Shown: positions 16,882 through 25,336 of the stretch, in pieces
How positions within the stretch are numbered: the stretch's first letter is position 1
Layout: every line of letters starts with the position of its first letter
Origin: Sedimentisphaerales bacterium
Lineage (GTDB): Bacteria; Planctomycetota; Phycisphaerae; Sedimentisphaerales; SG8-4
NCBI GenBank assembly: GCA_016928975.1
Contig: JAFGJR010000252.1
Location: 1 to 27,707 of the forward strand
Direction: 5' to 3'
DNA length: 27,707 bases
Notes under the pieces: generated by a model
Databases searched by the model: none
Seen by the model: the letters and a program-made list of their open reading frames with translations, nothing else
Told to the model about the DNA's origin: nothing
Translations under genes and position numbers: made by a program

Positions 16882-18741
16882 ATGCAGGTCAAACGAAAGA
16901 GCCATGAGTCCATTGTGCTTGCCGCGATCCTTGCGTGCGTGGGAACCGTCTGCTTCGCGCAGGGCAACACCGTGGTCCGTGAGAATTCCGCCCTTTCCGT
17001 GTCTCTCCGCACTCCAGACGGGACGATGACGGTCCTCGACAAGCGAACGGGCGAACGCTGGCAGCAGAACGTCACGGCGCAAGGCACGATCGTGACCGGC
17101 TCGCAGACCATCTGGCGAGACAAAGGCCTTGCCATGGACGTGAAGGTGCGGATTGAACTGGACGCGGAAAAGCCGGAATTCACTGTCACCCTGTCCGCAC
17201 AGGGCGCCATGAGACGATCTCTGCGATATCCACATCCCTTCGTCACGCAGGCCGGCACGTATCTTGTCGTGCCCATGAATGAGGGGATCTCGTACCCGGT
17301 GGACGACGCGACCGTCGAGACATTCAAGCTCATCGCCTACGGCGGGCATGGCATCTGCATGCCCTTCTGGGGCGCCACGGACGGTCAACGGGGATACATG
17401 GCCATCCTGGAGACCCCCGACGATGCGTCGATTCAGATCGCACGGACAGACGGCAAGCTGTGCGTCGCGCCGGAGTGGGAGGCTCAGAAAGGTCATTTCG
17501 GCTACGACCGGAAGGTTCGCTACATCTTCTTCGACAAAGGCGGCCACGTGGTCGTGTGCAAACGATACCGCTCGTACGCACAACAGACCGGCCTGCTCAA
17601 GACCCTGGCGGACAAACGGGTTGCGAACCCGAACGTGGACCTGCTGATCGGCGCGGTCAACGTCTGGTACTGGGACAGGGACCCGCTCGGCATGGCGCGC
17701 GAGATGAAGTCCGCGGGCATCGACAGAATCCTGTGGAGCAATCGGGCCAGCCCGGAGATCATCCAGGCGATGAACGATGTCGGCGGCGTTCTGTCCAGCC
17801 GGTATGACATCTACCAGGACCTGATGGACCCGAACGTCGTCAAGGAGCAGCTTCGCGGCGTGCACCCGGACTGGACCCAGGCAGCGTGGCCGGCGGACAT
17901 CATGCTGGACGCCAAAGGCGATTGGCGCAAAGGCTGGCAGGTGCGAGGCAGGGACGGCAAGATGTACCCGTGTGCCGTGCTTTGCGATAAGCAAGCTCTG
18001 AAATATGCGGCCGAGCGGGTGCCGGTCGAGTTGAAGACCCACCCCTACCGCTGCCGGTTCATCGACACGACGACCGCTTCGCCCTGGCGCGAATGCTACC
18101 ACCCGGACCACCCGATGACTCGCGGCGAGAGCCGGCACTGGAAGATGGAGCTGTTGCGCTACATGTCGCAGGATATGCATCTGGTGACCGGCAGCGAGAC
18201 CGGCCACGATGCGGCCGTGCCGTTCGTGCATTATTTCGAGGGCATGCTCAGCCTCGGACCCTATCGCGTCCCCGATGCCGGCCGGCAGATGCAGAGGATC
18301 TGGGAAGAGGTCCCCGAACGCGTGGCCAAGTACCAGCTCGGCCACAAGTACCGCCTGCCCCTCTGGGAGCTGGTATACCACGATTGCGTCGTCGCGCAGT
18401 GGTACTGGGGCGACTACAACAACAAGTTGCCCGCTCTCTGGGACAAGCGGGACCTGTTCAACGCCCTCTACGGCACGCCGCCCATGTTCATGTTCTCCCG
18501 CCAGTTCTGGGACCAGAACAAGGACCGCTTCGTGCGAAGCTACAGGAACACCTGCGTTGTGGGACGGGCCGTCGGTTACTCCGAGATGATCGATCATTCG
18601 TTCCTGACCGAAGACCGGAGCGTACAACAAACGCGATTCGCCAATGGCGTCGTCGTCACAGTGAACTTCGGCAAGGCGCCGTTCACGCTCCCCGACGGCG
18701 CCGTGCTCGCGCCGATGAGTCACGGCGTTTCGGGAATGTAG
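16882..18741 (+). CDS. Secreted GH129/GH101-like glycoside hydrolase
   Basis: The protein has 619 residues from the ATG at 16882, chosen because AGGAGG lies 10 bases before it; an ATG at 16861 has no ribosome site. Residues 1-25 are a signal peptide (VLAAILACVGTVCFA). An N-terminal beta-sandwich (about 30-240) is followed by a TIM barrel (about 245-540) and a C-terminal beta domain. FIDTTTASP supplies a candidate nucleophile Asp395 and GSETGHD a candidate acid/base Glu439. Their 44-residue spacing is close to that between Asp435 and Glu478 of the GH129 alpha-N-acetylgalactosaminidase NagBb. The likely role is removal of an alpha-linked (amino) sugar from glycans outside the cytoplasm. It is co-directional with the GH2-like gene and convergent with an oxidoreductase 8 bases away. 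The family link rests on motif placement, so substrate is uncertain. Confidence 0.7.
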   Translation: MQVKRKSHESIVLAAILACVGTVCFAQGNTVVRENSALSVSLRTPDGTMTVLDKRTGERWQQNVTAQGTIVTGSQTIWRDKGLAMDVKVRIELDAEKPEFTVTLSAQGAMRRSLRYPHPFVTQAGTYLVVPMNEGISYPVDDATVETFKLIAYGGHGICMPFWGATDGQRGYMAILETPDDASIQIARTDGKLCVAPEWEAQKGHFGYDRKVRYIFFDKGGHVVVCKRYRSYAQQTGLLKTLADKRVANPNVDLLIGAVNVWYWDRDPLGMAREMKSAGIDRILWSNRASPEIIQAMNDVGGVLSSRYDIYQDLMDPNVVKEQLRGVHPDWTQAAWPADIMLDAKGDWRKGWQVRGRDGKMYPCAVLCDKQALKYAAERVPVELKTHPYRCRFIDTTTASPWRECYHPDHPMTRGESRHWKMELLRYMSQDMHLVTGSETGHDAAVPFVHYFEGMLSLGPYRVPDAGRQMQRIWEEVPERVAKYQLGHKYRLPLWELVYHDCVVAQWYWGDYNNKLPALWDKRDLFNALYGTPPMFMFSRQFWDQNKDRFVRSYRNTCVVGRAVGYSEMIDHSFLTEDRSVQQTRFANGVVVTVNFGKAPFTLPDGAVLAPMSHGVSGM

Positions 18742-18749
18742 AGCTTCGC

Positions 18750-20171
18750 CTACACCTGCTCCGGCATGACGAACGGCTCACGATACATGCCCCGGACACG
18801 CTTGTTCGCCTCGTCCGCGAATTCGCCTGCGAAACGCTCCGTCTGCGGGTCCATCGTCAGCCAGGGACCGGCTGCTCGCGGAGTCAGCTTCACGTCCACG
18901 CCGTTCAGCAGCAGGTGATCCTGGACGCGCTCGAACGCGTCGGCGAGGTCCCGGTTGTCACCAATTCGATCCAGAATCTCACTTCGGGAGGCCGTCTGTC
19001 CAAGCCGATAGGAGATGTTGCCCATGTGGCACAGGGCGCTGGAGAGATACCCTTCGAGGACATCGGCGTTCAGGTCGCTCACCTTGCGGCTGCGGACCGC
19101 CTTGATGAAATTCTCGTGGTGACCGGCGCCTTCCGTCAACTTGAACTGCTTGATCCTCTTGCCGTTGCTGTCATAGGCCCATCCGCCGGCGAGGTAGCCG
19201 TTCTCGCAGTGCACGATCATGCCGTCGCGAATTCCGAGGTAGTCGTCCATTGCCGTCTCGCCCTTGCCGCGAGGCAGGCCGCGGACCTCGAAGAGGATCG
19301 GGACCGGCTTGTAGTCGAGAAAGACGACCTGCGTGTTGGGGGTCACGCCGTCGTCGATGTATCCGAATCGCCCGCCGAAGCTCATCACGCGAGGCGCCAG
19401 CTCGTTGGCGCCGATGGCCCAGCGACAGACATCGACGTAGTGGATGCCGTTATTTCCGAAATCGCCGTCACCGGTCGGCCAGACCCAGTGCCAATCGTAG
19501 TGCATGTTCTTTCGCATCAACGGCAACATCGGACTCGGGCCGCACCAGAGATTGTAGTCGACCGACTCCGGCACCGGCTGCGGCCCATCGACCTTTCCGA
19601 TGCTGTCGCGCCGCACGTACACGATGCCGCGCACCAGCTTCATCGGTCCCAGGTTGCCTTGCTTCACGTAGTCGATGGCCTCCCGCAGCCCCTCGTCGGA
19701 GCGGCGCTGCGTGCCGCTCTGCACGATGCGATTGTACTTGCGGGCGGCTTCGACCATCCGCCGCCCTTCCCAGATGTTATGACAGACGGGCTTCTCCACA
19801 TACACGTCCTTGCCCGCCTGGCAGGCCCAGACCGTGACCAGGGCGTGCCAGTGATTCGGCGTCGCCGTGATGACCGCGTCGATGCTCTTGTCTTCCAGCA
19901 GCTTGCGGTAGTCCACGTATGTGTCCACCTTCTCGCCGCGATCGGTGAGTCTCTTCTGCTCGCGCTCCAGGAAGCTCCTGTCCGCATCGCAGATGGCGAC
20001 GATGCGCACGCCGGGGATGGCACGGAACCAGTTGATGTGATTGCTCCCCTGGCTGCGGATTCCCACCACCGCGACCCGGATGTCGTCGTTAGCCCCCCTG
20101 GCACGAGCGAATGGAATAGTCAACGATGCGCCGGCCGCCACCGACATCTTCACGAAATCCCGACGATTCAT
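18750..20171 (-). CDS. Tat-exported Gfo/Idh/MocA family oxidoreductase
   Basis: The 473-residue protein begins NRRDFVK, a twin-arginine signal (Arg3-Arg4) followed by a short hydrophobic stretch and AxA-like site near residue 25, so it probably acts in the periplasm with pre-bound NAD(P). The Rossmann domain (30-150) contains VVGIRSQG, CDAD and VEKP (Lys127, catalytic). The C-terminal alpha/beta domain carries GDFGNNGIHYVDV with the active-site His243. Planctomycetes and Bacteroidota encode many such enzymes beside glycosidases, where some oxidise or epimerise sugars during glycan breakdown. The start at 20171 follows a GAGGG site; a TTG at 20189 is in frame but lacks a better one. The gene converges on the GH129-like gene. 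Confidence 0.88.
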   Translation of the reverse strand: MNRRDFVKMSVAAGASLTIPFARARGANDDIRVAVVGIRSQGSNHINWFRAIPGVRIVAICDADRSFLEREQKRLTDRGEKVDTYVDYRKLLEDKSIDAVITATPNHWHALVTVWACQAGKDVYVEKPVCHNIWEGRRMVEAARKYNRIVQSGTQRRSDEGLREAIDYVKQGNLGPMKLVRGIVYVRRDSIGKVDGPQPVPESVDYNLWCGPSPMLPLMRKNMHYDWHWVWPTGDGDFGNNGIHYVDVCRWAIGANELAPRVMSFGGRFGYIDDGVTPNTQVVFLDYKPVPILFEVRGLPRGKGETAMDDYLGIRDGMIVHCENGYLAGGWAYDSNGKRIKQFKLTEGAGHHENFIKAVRSRKVSDLNADVLEGYLSSALCHMGNISYRLGQTASRSEILDRIGDNRDLADAFERVQDHLLLNGVDVKLTPRAAGPWLTMDPQTERFAGEFADEANKRVRGMYREPFVMPEQV

Positions 20172-20211
20172 AGGCTTGCCCTCATGCAAAGGTTCTCACC
20201 GACTCCTCATC

Positions 20212-20240
20212 ATGGTAGCACCCTCGCACCGGACTGTCAA
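20212..20240 (-). promoter_or_regulatory. Sigma-70-like promoter for the Gfo/Idh/MocA gene
   Basis: On the minus strand a perfect TTGACA (20235-20240) and TACCAT (4 of 6, 20212-20217) are 17 bases apart, predicting a start near 20205 and a leader of about 35 bases. Confidence 0.5.
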
Positions 20241-20350
20241 AAGCCATCCGCCCGGCATCCACGGGCTCGCGCATAGTCCGATATTCACCTGTTCTGTGGT
20301 CTTCTGTAGCGCTCACGCCGAATTCCTCGGATAATCGTTGCGTGACAGCC

Positions 20351-20378
20351 TTGACCGGTCGCGAGCGAAACATAGAAT
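20351..20378 (+). promoter_or_regulatory. Sigma-70-like promoter for the metalloprotease gene
   Basis: TTGACC (20351-20356) and TAGAAT (20373-20378) are 16 bases apart, each 5 of 6 to consensus. The leader to the ATG at 20437 would be about 50 bases. Confidence 0.55.
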
Positions 20379-20436
20379 CGGCCCACAACACGTTCTTTGA
20401 TATAGTCTGCCTGAATTCCATTTGGAAGGACATCGC

Positions 20437-23307
20437 ATGAGCGGATCAAGAGCGAGAGTTCTGATGGGTCTGCTGAGCGCGGCGTTGCTGGTCGTCGGAG
20501 TGACGTTCTCATCCCGTGCGGCAGAGGAGCCCGACCCCAAGCCTGACAAGGAGGCCAAGTCGAAAGACAAGGAAGCGGAGAAGCCGGACTTTCCACCTTT
20601 GGAGAAGGTCCTCGATGGGTACGAAAAGGTCATCTCCACGACCGACGGCAAGAGCCTGTACACCGTCTGGACGCGGGACAAGGACCAGCAGATGCTGGCT
20701 GCCCTGCCGCCGGACTACGAAGGCAAGAAGTACTTCATCGCGCTGACCGTCGCCAGCGGCGAGGACTACGCGGGTCTCCAGGCGGGAAGCATGTACGTGT
20801 ACTGGAGACGGTACAACGACCGCCTGGCTCTGGTCGAGCCCAACCTCGACGTCAAATCCACTGGCGACGACGAGTCCAAGAACTCGGTTCAGCGCCTGTT
20901 CACGGACCGGATCATCCTCGACGTGCCGATCGTCACCATCGCCAAGAACCCGGACGTCGTCGAGCGGAATTCGGTGGTCATCGACATGGACGCCATGCTG
21001 ATCGGCCAGAGCGAGAAGTTCTTCGGCAACCGGTTCAAGGTCGCCAATCCCAAGCTCGTGAAGATCCAAAAGGCCAAGGCCTTCCCCGAGAACATTGAGC
21101 TGGCGTTCGAGATCCCCTCCTCCGGTGGCCGGCTCCAGACAGTTCACTACTCGATCAGCGTCATTCCCAAGAGCACGGGCTACAAGCCGCGAACGGCCGA
21201 CTCCCGCATCGGCTACTTCACCACGACCTTCGACGACTACGGGCAGTTCAAAGAGCCCGAGACCAAGGTCCGGTACATCAACCGGTGGAACCTGGAGAAG
21301 GCGGACCCGTCATTGCAGATCAGCCCGCCGAAGAACCCGATCGTCTTCTACATCGAGAACACGACGCCCGTACGGTATCGCCGCTGGATTCGACAGGGCA
21401 TCCTGTACTGGAACCAGGCCTTCGAGAAGGTCGGCATCTCCAACGCCATCGAGGTCTACTATCAGGACAAGAGATCCGGCGCCCACATGGAGAAGGACCC
21501 GGAGGACGTGCGGTACAACTTCATCCGGTGGCTGAGCAACAACCGCGGCACGGCCATCGGACCGAGTCGCACGAATCCGGAGACCGGGCAGATTCTCGAC
21601 GCGGACGTCATCCTGACAGACGGCTGGATCCGCCACTACTGGACGACCTATCACAAGATCATGCCCCAGATCGCGACGGAGAGTATGAGCCCCGAGACGC
21701 TCGCCTGGCTGGCGGACCATCCTCGATGGGACCCGCGCATCCGGCTGGCTCCCCCCGCGCAGCGTGAGTACTTGCAGCAGCAGATCGCCCAGCAGCGCAG
21801 CCTGCCCTACGGCGGCCACCCGATCACACAGGTCCGGCCTGAACTGATCGGCGACGACGAATACGACGGCCTGGCCGGCACGATGTGCCAGAGCAACGGC
21901 CTGTGCACGCTCGAGCGGGGCCGGGCCTTCGACGTCGCTCTGTTCCGGATGCAGTGGGCCCTGGCCGGCGAGGACCCCGAGGACAAAGACGAAGACGGCA
22001 AGAAAGAGGATGAAGAGAAGGAGGATAAGGACAAGAAGCCCATGATTGACGGCATGCCCGAATCCTTCATCGGCCCCCTGGTCGCCGACCTCGTATGTCA
22101 CGAGGTGGGACACACGCTCGGTCTGCGACACAACTTCAAGGCATCGTGCCTGTATTCAATGGCGGAGATCAACAGCAAAACGATGAAGGGCGCCAAGCCG
22201 CACGCCGGCTCCGTCATGGACTACCTGCCGGTCAACATGAATCTCCAGGACGCCGAAGTCCAGGGGGATTACTGCATGATCACGGTCGGCCCGTACGACA
22301 TCTGGGCCATCGAGTACGGCTACACCCAGGACGAGAAGAAACTCAAGGACATTCTCAGTCGCGTGGCCGAGCCGGAGTTGCAGTTTGCCACCGACGAGGA
22401 CACGTTCGGCCCCGATCCGCTGGCCCGTCGGTACGACTTCAGCAAGGACCCGCTGGACTACGCCCGCAACCAGATGCGCATCGCCAAGCACAACCGGGCG
22501 AGAATCCTCGACGACCTCGTGAAGGACGGCGACAGTTGGGCCAAGGCCCGACGCTACTACGAGCTGACCCTCAGCCTTCAGATTCGAGCGGTGAGCATGA
22601 TGGCCAACTGGCTCGGCGGCGATTTCATCCACCGCGACAAGAAGGGCGACAAGAACGGCCGCGTGCCCATCGAGCCCGTTCCTGCCAAGCAGCAGAGAGA
22701 CGCACTGGTGTTCGTGATCGAGAACACCTTCCAGGATCAGGCGTACGGCCTGACCCTGGAGCTGCTCACGCACATGGCCGAGGAGAAATGGTGGGACGAC
22801 TGGTCGTCGATCCTCGCGGATTCGACCTGGCCGGTGCATGATGAGATCATGGGCTTCCAGGCCTATGCGTTGACGATGCTCCTGTATCCCGACACGCTGC
22901 GGCGGATTTACGACAACGAGTTCCTGGCAACTCCACAGACGGATGTGCTCACTCTGCCGGAGCTGCTTGAGACGATCCGAAAGGCTGCCTGGAGCGAGCT
23001 GGACCAGCCCTCCGGCGTCAAGCACGACGCCCGCAATCCGCTGATCTCCAGTCTCCGGCGAAACCTCCAGCGCGAGCACCTGGAGCGACTGATCGACCTG
23101 AGCAGGCCGGATGCAATTGGCTCGGCCGTGTATAAGCCGATCAGCACACTCGCCATCGAGCAGCTTCGCCAGCTCAAGGGCAAGATCGATCCGATGCTCG
23201 ACGCGGGCAGCGATGCACTGGACCCATACACCAAGGCCCACTTGAGAGAAGCCAGCACGCAGATCCAGAAGGCCCTGGACGCCCACTACGTGTATCAGAG
23301 CCTTTGA
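20437..23307 (+). CDS. Secreted zinc-dependent metalloprotease (DUF5117/DUF4953 type)
   Basis: The 956-residue exported protein starts at the ATG at 20437 (AAGGA 6 bases before). Residues 1-28 form a signal peptide ending SRA, followed by a Lys/Glu/Pro-rich linker to about residue 50. The middle region (about 85-260; YFIALTVASG, NRWNLEKADPS further on) matches the DUF5117/DUF5118 proteins. The catalytic zinc site is HEVGHTLGLRH, with His555, Glu556, His559 and His565, an extended metzincin-type motif. SVMDYLP at 592-598 is the probable Met-turn. A charged low-complexity insert (about residues 511-535) lies 20 residues upstream of the zinc motif. Family members are secreted or surface peptidases of unknown substrate in Bacteroidota and planctomycetes. 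It converges on folP with a 15-base gap. Confidence 0.88.
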   Translation: MSGSRARVLMGLLSAALLVVGVTFSSRAAEEPDPKPDKEAKSKDKEAEKPDFPPLEKVLDGYEKVISTTDGKSLYTVWTRDKDQQMLAALPPDYEGKKYFIALTVASGEDYAGLQAGSMYVYWRRYNDRLALVEPNLDVKSTGDDESKNSVQRLFTDRIILDVPIVTIAKNPDVVERNSVVIDMDAMLIGQSEKFFGNRFKVANPKLVKIQKAKAFPENIELAFEIPSSGGRLQTVHYSISVIPKSTGYKPRTADSRIGYFTTTFDDYGQFKEPETKVRYINRWNLEKADPSLQISPPKNPIVFYIENTTPVRYRRWIRQGILYWNQAFEKVGISNAIEVYYQDKRSGAHMEKDPEDVRYNFIRWLSNNRGTAIGPSRTNPETGQILDADVILTDGWIRHYWTTYHKIMPQIATESMSPETLAWLADHPRWDPRIRLAPPAQREYLQQQIAQQRSLPYGGHPITQVRPELIGDDEYDGLAGTMCQSNGLCTLERGRAFDVALFRMQWALAGEDPEDKDEDGKKEDEEKEDKDKKPMIDGMPESFIGPLVADLVCHEVGHTLGLRHNFKASCLYSMAEINSKTMKGAKPHAGSVMDYLPVNMNLQDAEVQGDYCMITVGPYDIWAIEYGYTQDEKKLKDILSRVAEPELQFATDEDTFGPDPLARRYDFSKDPLDYARNQMRIAKHNRARILDDLVKDGDSWAKARRYYELTLSLQIRAVSMMANWLGGDFIHRDKKGDKNGRVPIEPVPAKQQRDALVFVIENTFQDQAYGLTLELLTHMAEEKWWDDWSSILADSTWPVHDEIMGFQAYALTMLLYPDTLRRIYDNEFLATPQTDVLTLPELLETIRKAAWSELDQPSGVKHDARNPLISSLRRNLQREHLERLIDLSRPDAIGSAVYKPISTLAIEQLRQLKGKIDPMLDAGSDALDPYTKAHLREASTQIQKALDAHYVYQSL

Positions 23308-23322
23308 TGAGTTGAATCCGGA

Positions 23323-24174
23323 TCACGCGTTCAGGATGGCCCGGGTCACTCGCACGACGTCGTGCATCGGGGCGACGTCGTGCACGCGGACGATGGACAC
23401 GCCCGCGGCAACGCACGCTGCAACCGCAGCGGTGGTGGCGGCTACCCGGTCGGCCGGTTTCTCTCTGCCTGTGATTTTGCCGAGGAAGGCTTTGCGGCTC
23501 GGACCGACCAACACGTGGTAGCCAGCAGCGACCAGCTCGTCGAGGTGCTTCAACAGCAGCAGGTTGTGGCGCAGCGCCTTGCCGAAGCCGATCCCCGGGT
23601 CGATGAAGATCCGCTCGCGGGCAACGCCGAGGTCCTCTGCCTTTTTGGCGCGGGCGACCAGGAAGTCCCGGACCTCTGCAACCACATCCACGTATGCAGG
23701 GTCGAGTTGCATTGTGGCAGGCGTGCCCTGCATGTGCATCAGGACGACAGGGACCTGCTCTTGGGCGGCCAACTGCCCCACCCTTTCGTCGGCTAATGCC
23801 GTGATGTCGTTAAGGATGCAAGCGCCGGCATCAAGAGCCGCTCGTGCAACCTCAATATCGTGCGTGTCAATACTAATGGGGACATCGACTCTCTCTGCCA
23901 GCGCTTCGATCACCGGAACGACGCGATGGATTTGCTCGGCCGAGGAGACCGGCCGGGAACCCGGTCGGGTCGATTCCCCGCCGATATCGAGAATCGCGGC
24001 GCCTTCATTGACCATCCGCAGGCCGTGCTCGACCGCCCTGCTGAAATCGAAGAATTGCCCCCCGTCGCTGAACGAGTCCGGCGTGACGTTCAGGATACCC
24101 ATGAGCAGACATCCGGACGAGAAGTCCAGTTGTCCCCTTGGCCATTGCAGTACGTCTTGTCGCGTCCCTTCCAT
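23323..24174 (-). CDS. folP: Dihydropteroate synthase FolP
   Basis: FolP condenses 4-aminobenzoate with 6-hydroxymethyl-7,8-dihydropterin diphosphate in folate synthesis. The 283-residue protein has the usual length and TIM-barrel motifs: MGILNVTPDSFSDGG (25-39), DIGGESTRPGS (63-73), SIDTH, DPGIGFGK and GPSRKAFLG. The ATG at 24174 is chosen over the longer open frame because GGGAG lies 8 bases upstream and family N-termini start here. It begins one base after the pdxB stop, so it is translationally coupled to the amrS-pdxB-folP operon. Other folate genes are not in the window. Confidence 0.95.
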   Translation of the reverse strand: MEGTRQDVLQWPRGQLDFSSGCLLMGILNVTPDSFSDGGQFFDFSRAVEHGLRMVNEGAAILDIGGESTRPGSRPVSSAEQIHRVVPVIEALAERVDVPISIDTHDIEVARAALDAGACILNDITALADERVGQLAAQEQVPVVLMHMQGTPATMQLDPAYVDVVAEVRDFLVARAKKAEDLGVARERIFIDPGIGFGKALRHNLLLLKHLDELVAAGYHVLVGPSRKAFLGKITGREKPADRVAATTAAVAACVAAGVSIVRVHDVAPMHDVVRVTRAILNA

Positions 24175-24175
24175 C

Positions 24176-25330
24176 TCAAGTGCTCCCTTCCACCTGGAAC
24201 CCAACGCCCTGAAGCTTCCTGGCCAGCGTATCCCGGCGGTCGTCGAGCACAACGACCGTATTGTGGAATTCGCGGCGAATTGGATAGTTCTTCCGTAATG
24301 CATCGAAGAACTGGCCTCGCAGTTCGGTCGGTTGATCCTCAATCCGACGAAGGTTCTGGTCATCCCGCTTGATCGGATAGACTGCCTCCGCTGCCCGAGC
24401 GATCAACTCGTCGTCCCCAACGATGCCCACGCATATCTCCAACCGCGGAACCTGCGGCACCGGGAGGAAATCCTGCACGCCGAATCGTGGTGACAGGTGA
24501 AAGTACTCGCAGAAGGCCTGGTAGATCATAATCAGGCCGTTGATCTTCCCATCGAGCGAGTAGCCTGCAATGTGAGGCGTTCCGAGATCCGCCATGTCCA
24601 GCAGTTCCATGTCGATGTCCGGCTCACCCTCCCAGACGTCCAGCACGACCGCCTTCAGCCGACCATTGCGTATGGCGGACTTCATCGCCTGGGTATCGAC
24701 AACCGCCCCGCGTGAGGCATTGACGAAGACCACCCCCGGCTTGAGCGAAGAGAAGAACTCACCATCGGCCATGTGAAATGTCTTGTCCACGCCTTCCTTC
24801 GTCAGCGGCGTGTGGATCGTGATGAAATCGCAATCGTACAGCGACTCGATCGGCACGTACCGGGGATCGCCCCTCTGGCGTTGCAGCGGCGGATCGTTCC
24901 GCAATACGCGCATGTCCAAAGCCTCGCACTTGCGAGCCACACGACTGCCCACGTTGCCCACGCCGATCACGCCGATTGACCTGCCCTCAAGTTGCATTCG
25001 GTGCTTTCGTCCCACTTCCAGCAAGGCGGCGATGACATATTCGGCGGCGGAGTTGGCATTCGAACCGGGCGCGGAGGCGAAGCCGATGTCGTGCGCCTGG
25101 AGGTACGGCACATCCACGTGGTCAAAGCCGATGGTCGCCGTCGCGACAAAGCGTACGGCACTGCCCGCCAGCAGCCGCTCGTCCACCGGCGTGATACTGC
25201 GGACCAACAGCGCCTCCGCATCGGCAATCACCCGCGGCCCGATGTCACGACCGCTCAAGGTCTCCACCTGCCCCACCGAGGAGAAGCACTCGCGAACAAA
25301 GGGAATATTTGCATCCGCTACAATCTTCAC
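24176..25330 (-). CDS. pdxB: Erythronate-4-phosphate dehydrogenase PdxB
   Basis: PdxB oxidises 4-phosphoerythronate in the deoxyxylulose-phosphate-dependent route to pyridoxal phosphate. The 384-residue protein (E. coli 378) starts at a GTG at 25330 with GAGG close upstream. It is a D-2-hydroxyacid dehydrogenase: the NAD-binding GVGNVG is at 123-128 and the catalytic triad is Arg207 (NASRG), Glu236 (WEGEP) and His253 (TPHIAGYS). These are one residue offset from E. coli Arg208, Glu237 and His254. The C-terminal dimerisation region (about 285-384) resembles PdxB rather than SerA. It sits 6 bases after amrS and 1 base before folP. In this lineage PdxB is less expected than in Gammaproteobacteria. 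SerA-type activity is an alternative but less likely. Confidence 0.85.
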   Translation of the reverse strand: MKIVADANIPFVRECFSSVGQVETLSGRDIGPRVIADAEALLVRSITPVDERLLAGSAVRFVATATIGFDHVDVPYLQAHDIGFASAPGSNANSAAEYVIAALLEVGRKHRMQLEGRSIGVIGVGNVGSRVARKCEALDMRVLRNDPPLQRQRGDPRYVPIESLYDCDFITIHTPLTKEGVDKTFHMADGEFFSSLKPGVVFVNASRGAVVDTQAMKSAIRNGRLKAVVLDVWEGEPDIDMELLDMADLGTPHIAGYSLDGKINGLIMIYQAFCEYFHLSPRFGVQDFLPVPQVPRLEICVGIVGDDELIARAAEAVYPIKRDDQNLRRIEDQPTELRGQFFDALRKNYPIRREFHNTVVVLDDRRDTLARKLQGVGFQVEGST

Positions 25331-25336
25331 GCTGCC

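Noticed and set aside
16327..18723. 798-codon open frame on the minus strand
   Set aside because: It is antisense to two glycosidase genes with clear signal peptides and ribosome sites; its His/Val/Asp-rich composition is typical of a shadow frame.
18093..20276. 727-codon open frame on the plus strand
   Set aside because: It runs across the 3' end of the GH129-like gene and antisense to the oxidoreductase with no coherent protein features.
24175..24363. 63-codon extension of FolP upstream of the ATG at 24174
   Set aside because: It overlaps the pdxB 3' end, has no family match and no ribosome site.
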